Assembly: GCF_003002815.1 (NCBI RefSeq)
Contig: NZ_PVTF01000004.1
Coordinates: 248,001 to 312,000, forward strand
Direction: 5' to 3'
DNA from: Umezawaea tangerina
GTDB lineage: Bacteria > Actinomycetota > Actinomycetes > Mycobacteriales > Pseudonocardiaceae
Length of the DNA stretch: 64,000 nucleotides
Shown: positions 57,279 through 64,000 of the stretch, piece after piece
Layout: each line of letters starts with the position of its first letter
Numbering within the stretch: position 1 is the first letter of the stretch
Program-made: the position numbers and the translations under genes
The notes under the pieces: model-generated
The model's database searches: none
What the model saw: only the letters and a program-made list of their open reading frames with translations
What the model was told of the DNA's origin: nothing

Positions 57279-57983
57279 GTGGGTCTCGCGGGACATGAGG
57301 TGTTGGCCGCAGTACTCCAGGTGAGAGCCGGATCACTCCAGGTCATGCTCTGGCAGCGCGCCCAGGAACCGCACGCCCACCGCTGGTCACTACCCGGCGG
57401 GGCGCTGGGCGACCGGGAGGACATCGAGGCCTCCATCAAGCGCCAGTTGGCGGAGAAGGTCGACGTCAGGCAGCTCTCCCACGTCGAGCAGCTGTCCGTC
57501 TTCAGCGCCCCCGACCGCGTCCCCGGCCCCCGTGTCGTCGCGACCGCTTTCCTGGGCCTGGTGCCTTCCGACATCGATCCCGAGATCCCCGCCGACACGG
57601 CCTGGTTCCCAGTGGATGGACTCCCCGAGACCGCGTTCGACCACCGTTCGATCATCCACAAGGCACGCCACCGGCTCGGCTCCAAGCTGTCGTACACCAA
57701 CCTCGGTTTCGCGCTGGCCCCGCCGGACTTCACCATCTCCGCCTTGCGCGAGCTCTACTCCGCGGCACTGGGCTACCGCGTCTCCGCCACCAACCTGCAA
57801 CGCGTGCTCTCCCGCCGCGGCCTGCTCGAACCCACCGGCGACACCTCTCCCCCCGGCCCCACCGGCGGCAGGCCCGCCGCGCTTTTCCGTTTCAGCGCAA
57901 GGGGAATCCTGGTGACCGACCAGTTCGCCGTCCTCCGCCCGCCGTCGGGCGGCCGTCCAGCAGGCGCGGGCGCCACGTCGTAA
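57279..57983 (+). CDS. nrtR: NrtR, Nudix-related regulator of NAD synthesis
   Basis: 234 aa. N-terminal Nudix-fold domain whose box reads [20 protein letters not shown], where the catalytic REUXEE glutamates are Gln and Lys, so hydrolysis is probably lost as in known NrtR proteins that bind ADP-ribose or NAD derivatives. The C-terminal winged helix includes [20 protein letters not shown] and [12 protein letters not shown]. Placement beside nadABC matches NrtR/NdnR loci in other actinobacteria. GTG at 57279; upstream TTG at 57246 would cross the operator. Confidence 0.92.
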   Translation: MGLAGHEVLAAVLQVRAGSLQVMLWQRAQEPHAHRWSLPGGALGDREDIEASIKRQLAEKVDVRQLSHVEQLSVFSAPDRVPGPRVVATAFLGLVPSDIDPEIPADTAWFPVDGLPETAFDHRSIIHKARHRLGSKLSYTNLGFALAPPDFTISALRELYSAALGYRVSATNLQRVLSRRGLLEPTGDTSPPGPTGGRPAALFRFSARGILVTDQFAVLRPPSGGRPAGAGATS

Positions 57984-57992
57984 CGTGGACGT

Positions 57993-58673
57993 GTGACCGA
58001 GACGCTCCCGCTCTTCCCGCTGGGCACCGTGCTGCTGCCCGGGGCGTCCTTGCCGCTGCACATCTTCGAGCCCCGCTACCGCCAGCTCACCGTCGACCTC
58101 GTCACCGGCGTCCTGCCCGACCGCCAGTTCGGCGTCGTGTCCATCCGCGAGGGCTGGGAGCTCGGCTCCGACAACGTCGGCTCGCTGCGCCAGATCGGCT
58201 GCACAGCCCTGTTGCGCGAGGCCCGCAGGCTCAACGACGGCCGCTTCGACATCGTCACCAAGGGCGAACGCCGCTTCAAACTGATCTCCGTCGACCACAA
58301 GGCCGCCCCGTACCTCGTCGGCGAGGTCGAATACCTCCCCGACACCCCCACCCCACCCCCCATCGCCGACGTCCTCCCCCTCATGGCCAAGTCCGCCCGC
58401 GCCGCCCACCAGCGCTACTGCGCCGCCGCCTGGCACCGCGAAGACTGGTCCGCCCCACCCGAGGAAACCACCCACGAACTCCTCTCATACCTGTTGGCAG
58501 GCGACTGCCTCCTAGCCCTCGAAGACAAACAACACCTCCTCGAAGAAACCTCCCCAGCCCGCCGCCTACGCCTCATCCGCCGCCTCCTCCACCTCGAAGC
58601 AGGCATCCTCGACGCCCTGCACGCCGTCCCGGTCCCCCTCTCGGAATTCGGCCACGCCTCCAACCCGAACTAA
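57993..58673 (+). CDS. LON peptidase substrate-binding-domain protein
   Basis: 226 aa with a PUA-like LON N-terminal domain (LPLFPLGTVLLPGASLPLHI, FEPRYRQL, QFGVVSIREGWELGSDN, GERRFKLISVD) and a helical C-terminus, but no protease or ATPase. Common in actinobacteria; function unknown. GTG at 57993, 9 nt after nrtR, so probably cotranscribed. Codon use in the last third shifts toward CTC/CTA/ACC runs. Confidence 0.88.
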   Translation: MTETLPLFPLGTVLLPGASLPLHIFEPRYRQLTVDLVTGVLPDRQFGVVSIREGWELGSDNVGSLRQIGCTALLREARRLNDGRFDIVTKGERRFKLISVDHKAAPYLVGEVEYLPDTPTPPPIADVLPLMAKSARAAHQRYCAAAWHREDWSAPPEETTHELLSYLLAGDCLLALEDKQHLLEETSPARRLRLIRRLLHLEAGILDALHAVPVPLSEFGHASNPN

Positions 58674-58714
58674 CCAGGCAAGCCCTTACATCCAACGCAC
58701 CAAGGACCCCAACC

Positions 58715-58870
58715 CGAAGCGCAGCGAGCCCGCCAGCGACCCATTGGGCGCAGCCCGCCAGCGCGCATCCGGCGCGGAGCGCCTGGGGCCTTGTCCGCCG
58801 CGCAGCAAGGATGCTCAGTCCGACGCGCAGCGAGGATGCCCTGTCCGTCGCGGAGCGTCGGATGCCCTCC
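58715..58870 (+). repeat. GNA mini-hairpin array, element copy 5
   Basis: Units include GGGC-GCA-GCCC, GCGC-GGA-GCGC, CGC-GCA-GCG and CGC-GGA-GCG. Follows the + strand LON-domain gene. Shortest and most degenerate of the arrays. No gene between 58674 and 59160. Confidence 0.7.
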
Positions 58871-58909
58871 CACCCATACTCCCCCCACGCACCCCGACGA
58901 GAAGCCACC

Positions 58910-58972
58910 TCTACAGCCGTCGAACCTTGTCAAGACAGATCCACCGTCTTGACAAGGTTCGACGGCTGTAGA
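58910..58972 (+). repeat. Large core hairpin, element copy 5
   Basis: Perfect 27-bp arms (58910-58936 and 58946-58972), loop AGATCCACC. Core plus the copy-specific outer arm TCTACAGCCGTCGAAC. Type A flank ACACTCGGCGACCGG and CCTGAACCCGCGAGCCCAAC follow. Confidence 0.85.
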
Positions 58973-59090
58973 ACACTCGGCGACCGGGGTGCCCCCCTCC
59001 CTGAACCCGCGAGCCCAACAACACCCAACGGCGCCCAGCGGACCCCCACCACCCCCCTCAACCGGAAACTTCCACCAATTGCCCCCTTGA

Positions 59091-59109
59091 AGGATTGTTC
59101 AACAATCCT
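59091..59109. promoter_or_regulatory. Palindromic operator upstream of the MFS gene
   Basis: AGGATTGTT-C-AACAATCCT, perfect 9-1-9 palindrome of the kind bound by FCD-type GntR regulators, 51 nt before the MFS start. No matching regulator gene lies next to it. Confidence 0.65.
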
Positions 59110-59160
59110 CTAACGTGTCCCTCACCACACCCACCGCTCACCACCCCCAGCGAGGTGCCC

Positions 59161-60438
59161 ATGAGCACGACACCCACCCAGCCCACGGCCGACACCGAAG
59201 ACACCACCCCAGGCCCCCTGGCCTGGTTCCGCACCCTCTCCCGCAACGGCAGACGAGCCTTCATCGGCGCTTTCGGCGGCTACGGCCTGGACTCCTACGA
59301 CTACTGGATCCTCCCCCTCAGCCTCGTCGCCATCTCCTCGTTCTTCGGCATCTCCAAGGGCCAGGCGGGTCTGCTCAACACCGCCACCCTCGTCCTCTCC
59401 GCTCTCGGCGGTGCGGCCGCGGGCGTCCTCGCCGACCGCGTGGGGCGGGTCAGGACGCTCCTCATCACCGTCATCACCTACGCCGTCTTCACCGTCCTGT
59501 GCGGTTTCGCCACCAGCTACGAGATGCTCCTGGTCTGCCGCGGCCTGCAGGGTCTCGGTTTCGGCGGCGAGTGGGCCGCGGGCGCGATCCTCGTTGCGGA
59601 GTACTCCAAGCCGCAGTACCGGGGTCGCGCGGTCGCCTTCATCCAGAGCGCCTGGGCTGTCGGCTGGGGTCTCGCGGTGGTCGTCTACACCGTCGTCTTC
59701 TCCTTGGCGGGCCCCGATTTCGCGTGGCGCGTCATGTTCTGGACCGGTGCGCTGCCCGCCGTCCTCGTCCTCTACGTCCGCCGCACCGTCCAGGACGCGC
59801 CCGGCACCGCCGAGCAGCGGCGGCAGAGCGGCGACAAGGGGTCGTTCCGGGCGATCTTCACCCACGGCCTCGGCCGCACCACGTTCTTCGCCGCCATGCT
59901 GGCGACCGGTGTCCAGGGCGGCTACTACACCCTCGCCACCTGGCTCCCGACCTACCTCAAGACCGAGCGCGGCCTGTCCGTCATCAACACCACGGGCTAC
60001 TACGCGTTCCTGATCTCCGGCGCCTTCATCGGCTACGTCTGCGGCGGGTTCATCACGGACCGGTTGGGGCGCAAGAAGACCTTCGCCCTCTTCGCCGTCC
60101 TGTCCGCGGTGCTGATCATGCTCTACACGCAGATCCCGGTGGGCGCGAACACCGCCGTGCTCTTCCTCGGCTTCCCGCTCGGCTTCTGCGCGTCGGCCAT
60201 CTTCAGCGGTTTCGGCTCGTTCCTGGCCGAGCTGTACCCGACGGCCGTGCGCGGCACCGGCCAGGGCTTCACCTACAACTTCGGCCGCGCCGTCGGGGCC
60301 CTGTTCCCGGCAGGTGTCGGGTTCATGGCCGAGAGCATGGGCGTCGGCGGCGCGATGGTCTTCGGCGCCGCCGCGTACGGGGTCGCCGTGCTGGCGCTGC
60401 TCGGCCTGCCGGAGACGTTGGGACGGGAGCTCACGTGA
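59161..60438 (+). CDS. MFS transporter
   Basis: 425 aa, 12 predicted spans. Short polar N-terminus, then [20 protein letters not shown]; loop motif [40 protein letters not shown]; second-half motif [14 protein letters not shown]. Resembles carboxylate transporters. ATG 59161 with GAGGTG upstream. Translationally coupled (GTGA) to the D-glutamate-cyclase-like gene, which hints at a pyroglutamate- or hydroxy-acid-related substrate. Confidence 0.9.
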   Translation: MSTTPTQPTADTEDTTPGPLAWFRTLSRNGRRAFIGAFGGYGLDSYDYWILPLSLVAISSFFGISKGQAGLLNTATLVLSALGGAAAGVLADRVGRVRTLLITVITYAVFTVLCGFATSYEMLLVCRGLQGLGFGGEWAAGAILVAEYSKPQYRGRAVAFIQSAWAVGWGLAVVVYTVVFSLAGPDFAWRVMFWTGALPAVLVLYVRRTVQDAPGTAEQRRQSGDKGSFRAIFTHGLGRTTFFAAMLATGVQGGYYTLATWLPTYLKTERGLSVINTTGYYAFLISGAFIGYVCGGFITDRLGRKKTFALFAVLSAVLIMLYTQIPVGANTAVLFLGFPLGFCASAIFSGFGSFLAELYPTAVRGTGQGFTYNFGRAVGALFPAGVGFMAESMGVGGAMVFGAAAYGVAVLALLGLPETLGRELT

Positions 60439-61190
60439 CACCCGAGGAGGTCAGGGCCCGCGCGAGCGGGCCCACCGCGGGTCTGGCGACCGGGTTCGCG
60501 CAGGCCAACCTGATCGCGGTGCCCGCGGACTGGGCGTACGACGTGCTGCTGTTCACCCAGCGCAACCCGAAACCGTGCCCCGTGCTGGACGTGACGGACG
60601 CCGGCGACCCGCGCACGGTCCTGGCGCCGGGCGCGGACCTGCGAACCGACCTGCCGCGCTACCGGGTGTGGCACGACGGCGTCCTGACCGACGAGCCGAC
60701 CGACGTGGCGGCGCTCTGGCGCGACGACCTCGTGGCGTTCCTGATCGGGTGCAGCTTCACGTTCGAGGGCGCGCTGACCGCGGCGGGCGTGCCGCTGCGG
60801 CACGTCGAGCAGGGCCGCAACGTGTCGATGTACGCGACGGACCGCGAGTGCCGCCCGGCGGGCCGGGTGCACGGGCCCATGGTGGTCTCGATGCGCTGGA
60901 TCCCCGCCGCGCAGGTCGAGACCGCGGCCCGCGTCAGCGGCCTGATGCCCGCCGTGCACGGCGCCCCCGTGCACGCGGGCGACCCGGCCGCGCTCGGCAT
61001 CGCCGACCTGGCGGCACCGGACTTCGGCGATCCGGTCGAGGCCGCCGAGGGCGACGTGCCGGTGTTCTGGGCGTGCGGGGTGACGCCGCAGGCCGCGCTG
61101 ATGGCGTCCCGGCCGCCGTTCGCGATCACCCACGCGCCCGGCCACATGTTCGTGACCGACGTGCCCGACGACGAGTACCGCGCGGGGTAG
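60435..61190 (+). CDS. D-glutamate cyclase-like protein (DUF1445 family)
   Basis: 251 aa of the family once called putative hydro-lyase. Characteristic: [74 protein letters not shown] and [13 protein letters not shown]. One mammalian member cyclises D-glutamate to 5-oxo-D-proline; substrate here inferred only from family. GTG at 60435 overlaps the MFS stop. Confidence 0.9.
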   Translation: MTPEEVRARASGPTAGLATGFAQANLIAVPADWAYDVLLFTQRNPKPCPVLDVTDAGDPRTVLAPGADLRTDLPRYRVWHDGVLTDEPTDVAALWRDDLVAFLIGCSFTFEGALTAAGVPLRHVEQGRNVSMYATDRECRPAGRVHGPMVVSMRWIPAAQVETAARVSGLMPAVHGAPVHAGDPAALGIADLAAPDFGDPVEAAEGDVPVFWACGVTPQAALMASRPPFAITHAPGHMFVTDVPDDEYRAG

Positions 61191-61249
61191 ACCAGCCGGT
61201 TCACCCCGACGGGCGGGTACCGGGTGGTCCGGACCCCCGCCGCAGACGA

Positions 61250-61274
61250 ATAAGGCAAGAAGGTTGCCTAATTA
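61250..61274. promoter_or_regulatory. Inverted repeat upstream of chitosanase
   Basis: AATAAGGCAA (61250-61259), GAAGG, TTGCCTAATT (61265-61274): 10-5-10 dyad with one mismatch, AT-rich, 120 nt before the chitosanase start. Candidate operator of a chitosan-responsive repressor (inference). Confidence 0.55.
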
Positions 61275-61393
61275 GGGGTCCCCGGATACGGTGACCGCCA
61301 CCACCGCGGTCCCTCCCGCGGTGCACCGCTCCGAAGATGCAGACACCAGCCGCCGCAGCCGTGTGTCCCATCCCCTGTTCCGCGGAGGTTCTC

Positions 61394-62245
61394 GTGTTGA
61401 ACTCAGGCAGGCTCCTGCGCCTGGCCGCCGTCACGACCATGTCGGTCGCACTCGTCTCCACCGGTGCCACCACGGCCGCGCTCGCCCGACCCATGGCCGC
61501 GGACGGCGCGAAAGCCGCCGACGTGCGCGTCCAGGCCGTCGACCTGAACGACCCGGTCAAGAAGGACATCGCCATGCAGCTGGTGTCGAGCGCGGAGAAC
61601 TCCTCGCTCGACTGGAGGGCCCAGTTCGGCTACATCGAGGACATCGACGACGGCCGCGGCTACACCGGCGGCATCATCGGGTTCTGCTCCGGAACCCACG
61701 ACATGCTCGAACTGGTCGAGGCCTACACGGCCACGTCCCCCAACAACGTGCTGGCGAAGTACCTGCCCGCCCTGCGGGAGGTGGACGGGTCGGATTCGCA
61801 CGAGGGGTTGGATCCGAACTTCACCAAGGACTGGAAGACCGCCGCCAAGGACCAGGCGTTCAAGAACGCCCAGGAATCCGAACGCGACCGCGTGTACTTC
61901 AACCCGGCCGTGTCACGGGCCAAGTCGGACGGCGTCCGGACGCTCGGCCAGTTCATCTACTACGACGCGATCGTGATGCACGGCGACGGGAACGACGGGA
62001 CCAGCTTCGGGGGGATCCGGAAGCGGGCGCTGACGAAGGCCAAGCCGCCATCGCAGGGCGGGACGGAGACGGCCTGGCTGAACGCGTTCCTGGACGCGCG
62101 GAAGTGGGCGATGCAGCAGGAGGAAGCGCACTCGGACACGAGCCGGGTGGACACGGCGCAGAGGGTGTTCCTGAACGCGGGGAACTTCGACCTGAACACG
62201 CCGCTGAGGTGGAAGGTGTACGGGGATAGTTTTGAGATCAGCTAG
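61394..62245 (+). CDS. csn: Secreted chitosanase, GH46
   Basis: 283 aa exported glycoside hydrolase cleaving chitosan. Signal peptide residues 1-31. Catalytic Glu68 (QLVSSAENSSLDWRAQFGYI) and Asp86 (EDIDDGRGYTGGIIGF) align with Glu22 and Asp40 of Streptomyces N174 chitosanase; FCSGTHDMLELV follows. GTG at 61394 chosen with GGAGG 7 nt upstream; TTG 61397 is an alternative. Monocistronic. Confidence 0.95.
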   Translation: MLNSGRLLRLAAVTTMSVALVSTGATTAALARPMAADGAKAADVRVQAVDLNDPVKKDIAMQLVSSAENSSLDWRAQFGYIEDIDDGRGYTGGIIGFCSGTHDMLELVEAYTATSPNNVLAKYLPALREVDGSDSHEGLDPNFTKDWKTAAKDQAFKNAQESERDRVYFNPAVSRAKSDGVRTLGQFIYYDAIVMHGDGNDGTSFGGIRKRALTKAKPPSQGGTETAWLNAFLDARKWAMQQEEAHSDTSRVDTAQRVFLNAGNFDLNTPLRWKVYGDSFEIS

Positions 62246-62306
62246 GGGTTGATGCTGGTGGGGGACAGCGAAGCCCAGCCCCCGCAGCGCGATTGTCTCA
62301 ATGCTT

Positions 62307-62353
62307 CACCCCCGCTTGTCAAGACGGTAAAGCTGCCTTGACAAGCGGGGGTG
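62307..62353 (-). repeat. Large core hairpin, element copy 6
   Basis: 17-bp perfect arms (62307-62323 and 62337-62353), extended by two inner positions with one A-C mismatch; loop AGCTTTACC on the minus strand; outer arm CACCCCCG. Type B flank (GCGCGATTGTCTCAATG on +). Confidence 0.8.
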
Positions 62354-62391
62354 GGGCAGGAGGGCGCTGTTTATCGGGGGCGGGAGGGGAT

Positions 62392-62697
62392 CTGGCTTCG
62401 CCAGCATCGGACTACGTCCGACTCAAGCATCGGGCTCCGCCCGACCAGGCATCCTCGGCTTCGCCGTCGGACCAGGCATCCTTGCTGCGCGGCGGACAAG
62501 GCCCCAGGCGCTCCGCGCCGGATGCGCGCTGGCGGGCTGCGCCCATCGTGAGGATCCTCGGCTTCGCCATCGGACAGGGCATCCTCGCTGCGCGTCGGAC
62601 AAAGCATCCTGGGCTTCGCCATCGGACGAGGCATCCGAGCTTCGCCGGACAAAGCTGGCGGGCGCTCCGCGCCGGGTGCGAGGTGGCGGCTGCGCCG
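62392..62697 (-). repeat. GNA mini-hairpin array, element copy 6
   Basis: Minus-strand units include CGGC-GCA-GCCG, GGCGC-GGA-GCGCC, GGGC-GCA-GCCC, CGGC-GAA-GCCG, CGGGC-GGA-GCCCG, CGGAC-GTA-GTCCG and terminal CTGGC-GAA-GCCAG. Begins about 39 nt after the stop of the minus-strand membrane protein gene. Nothing else seen in 62246-62735. Confidence 0.8.
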
Positions 62698-62735
62698 GTC
62701 CTGGAGCCTTGGTCTTGCCCTTGCTCTTGCCCTTG

Positions 62736-63335
62736 TCAGCCTAGGCGGCGGCCTAGGTCGTCCAGGCCGTTCCAGGCGGCTAGGCAGCCGTAGGCGAGGG
62801 CGGTGGCGAGGGGCCAGGCGACTGCGCCCCAGGTGGTTTCCAGGACGGGGGCGGTCATGATCATGTCGCCGATGGTGAGCTGGGTGGTGGTGGCGTAGTG
62901 GTCGGCGGCCATGCCGACGCCGGTTTTCTGGCCCAGGTAGGCGGCCAGGGCTGAGCCGGCTACGGCGGCGAGCATGATGACGGGGCCGCGGCGTTCGCGG
63001 AGCATCCAGACGGCGATGCCGGTGAGCAGGCCGGCGGCCAGGCCCAGGAGGACGAAGATCATGAGGTCGTCCAGGCGGTGGTAGCTCTCGCCGCCGACGG
63101 GGATGAGCTCGGCGCCGTCCTGGACGACCTTGTTCTGGCCGGGTGCCAGTCGGGACCAGAGCCAGCCGAAGGGGATGGCCAGGGCGGACAGGGCGCCGAG
63201 CAGGCAGAGGGCGGGGAGGAGGTCGCGTTTGACGACGACCTTCGGGCGTGGTGGGCGGTAGTCGTAGACCCACTCGGGTAGGACGGGTGGGACGCGGACC
63301 GGGACGGCCCTGTCCTCCACCGGTTGTTCCGCCAC
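62736..63335 (-). CDS. DUF2567-like membrane protein
   Basis: 199 aa. Cytoplasmic Pro-rich start, then four hydrophobic spans (DLLPALCLLGALSALAIPFG; LDDLMIFVLLGLAAGLLTGI; GPVIMLAAVAGSALAAYLGQ; TWGAVAWPLATALAYGCLAA). Resembles the DUF2567 proteins located beside bioB-bsaP in mycobacteria and relatives; function unknown. GTG 63335 with AGGAGG upstream. Confidence 0.75.
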   Translation of the reverse strand: MAEQPVEDRAVPVRVPPVLPEWVYDYRPPRPKVVVKRDLLPALCLLGALSALAIPFGWLWSRLAPGQNKVVQDGAELIPVGGESYHRLDDLMIFVLLGLAAGLLTGIAVWMLRERRGPVIMLAAVAGSALAAYLGQKTGVGMAADHYATTTQLTIGDMIMTAPVLETTWGAVAWPLATALAYGCLAAWNGLDDLGRRLG

Positions 63336-63372
63336 CCGCGACCTCCTCGTTGCCTGCGCTCCGGCCGCGAGA

Positions 63373-63570
63373 TTACCGCGCCGAGGTGATCTCACCGTGT
63401 CGACTGCACCGCGCCGTCCACCCGGCCGGGGTCACCTGGACCACCATCCGCCTCGCGCACTCGGCGCAGTACCGCGGCGGGTCGAGCACGGCGAGCCTGC
63501 GGGTGCAGACCTCGTGGTCGCCCTCCGCGGGCTTGCCGCAGTAGGAGCAGTAGGCCACGTCGACCTTCAC
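63373..63570 (-). CDS. bsaP: Biotin synthase auxiliary protein
   Basis: 65 aa Cys-rich protein ([32 protein letters not shown]), matching the mycobacterial BsaP that supports BioB, probably by aiding its iron-sulfur cluster. GTG at 63570 overlaps the bioB stop (GTGA), the conserved arrangement. Confidence 0.88.
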   Translation of the reverse strand: MKVDVAYCSYCGKPAEGDHEVCTRRLAVLDPPRYCAECARRMVVQVTPAGWTARCSRHGEITSAR

Positions 63571-64000
63571 AGCGTCTGGCTGAGCGCCTTGATGGGCATG
63601 CTCAGCTCGTCCAGCATCTCCAGGTCCTGCACGGCCGGGCGGCCGAGGTTGGTGAGGTAGTTGCCGACGATGATCGCGTTGATGCCGCCGAGCATGCCCT
63701 GCTTGGCGCCGAGGTCGCCGAAGGTCAGCTCGCGCCCGCCCGCGAAGCGCAGGATGGTGCGGGGCAGCGCCAGCCGGAACGCCGCGACGGCGCGCAGCGC
63801 GTCGGGGCCCTCCACGACCGGGTAGTCCTCGTACGGGGTGCCGGGGTTGGGGATGAGGAAGTTCAGCGGGACCTCGTCGGGCTCCAGCGACGCGAGCTGG
63901 ACGGCGAACTCGGCGCGCTGGGCGAGCGACTCGCCCATGCCGATGATGCCGCCGCAGCACACCTCCATGCCGGCGTCGCGGATCATCCGCAGGGTGTCCC
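63567..64000 (-). CDS. bioB: Biotin synthase (5' end beyond the window)
   Basis: Radical-SAM enzyme inserting sulfur into dethiobiotin; only the C-terminal 144 codons are present. Diagnostic BioB segments: [39 protein letters not shown] and [16 protein letters not shown]. The SAM-cluster CxxxCxxC lies outside the window. Confidence 0.94.
   Translation of the reverse strand, partial: DTLRMIRDAGMEVCCGGIIGMGESLAQRAEFAVQLASLEPDEVPLNFLIPNPGTPYEDYPVVEGPDALRAVAAFRLALPRTILRFAGGRELTFGDLGAKQGMLGGINAIIVGNYLTNLGRPAVQDLEMLDELSMPIKALSQTL

Noticed and set aside
61250-61274. IdeR/DmdR iron box
   Set aside because: The half-sites resemble TTAGG/CCTAA but the spacing is 2 nt too long for the 19-bp iron box.

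Overview
The window comes from a high-GC actinomycete. GTG starts are frequent, ATGA/GTGA/TGATG gene junctions are common, and the marker genes fit (PriA-type hisA, trp-associated membrane protein, BsaP, F420-type PPOX, XRE regulator with a DUF5753-like C-terminus). Gene content and flavour suggest Pseudonocardiaceae (Saccharothrix/Lentzea/Actinosynnema-like); that is an inference from content, not a search. Most of the window is ordinary core metabolism. No tRNA, rRNA, phage, transposase or CRISPR was recognised.

Layout. 1-1.3 kb: XRE regulator (cut by the window edge) divergent from two small genes. 2.4-7.6 kb: SulP-carbonic anhydrase fusion, DacB (PBP4), and a P-loop kinase with no normal start codon. 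7.7-14.5 kb: gnd, methyltransferase, tesB, pyk, a VanZ-like protein, DUF2461, cutinase. 14.8-20.9 kb: gltBD. 21.4-26.3 kb: dctA, a TAXI-type solute-binding lipoprotein, a decayed ECF sigma factor, and a sensor kinase/response regulator pair. 26.7-33.2 kb: lgt and trpE-(TIGR02234)-trpC-trpB-trpA. 33.3-45.2 kb: a scattered his locus (hisDCB; hisH-priA; hisF-hisI) interleaved with a SoxR regulator, a split transketolase, KptA, a PPOX protein and a Clp-N protein. 45.4-53.6 kb: secreted M14 carboxypeptidase, class V aminotransferase, ABC solute-binding protein, and a GntR-controlled cluster (DUF2848, MFS, nitrilase). 53.6-58.7 kb: nadABC with divergent NrtR, then a LON-substrate-binding-domain protein. 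59.2-64 kb: MFS plus D-glutamate-cyclase-like protein, GH46 chitosanase, and bioB-bsaP-DUF2567-like (bioB cut by the window edge).

Regulatory logic readable from sequence. Split transketolase genes lie behind a MerR/SoxR-architecture promoter (TTGACC, 19-nt spacer, GATGGT, 18-bp dyad) and run on, with 9-10 nt gaps, into hisH and priA, so redox-responsive pentose phosphate flux may be coupled to part of histidine synthesis. nadABC and NrtR share a perfect 7-9-7 dyad. The GntR cluster has two TGTATAC sites. Several regulators look leaderless.

The most unusual content is a family of six intergenic elements (about 1.47-1.93, 6.57-7.0, 9.26-9.53, 33.97-34.25, 58.7-59.0 and 62.3-62.7 kb). Each has an array of tiny hairpins whose loops are almost always GNA (GAA, GCA, GTA, GGA) while the stems vary with compensation. 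The array is followed by one large hairpin with a conserved 11-bp core (CTTGTCAAGAC paired with GTCTTGACAAG), a conserved 9-nt loop (AGCTYYAYC type) and outer arms that differ in sequence between copies but still pair. In five of six copies the array starts at the 3' end of a gene transcribed in the same direction as the element. I know of no named family matching this and consider it the best candidate for something undescribed.
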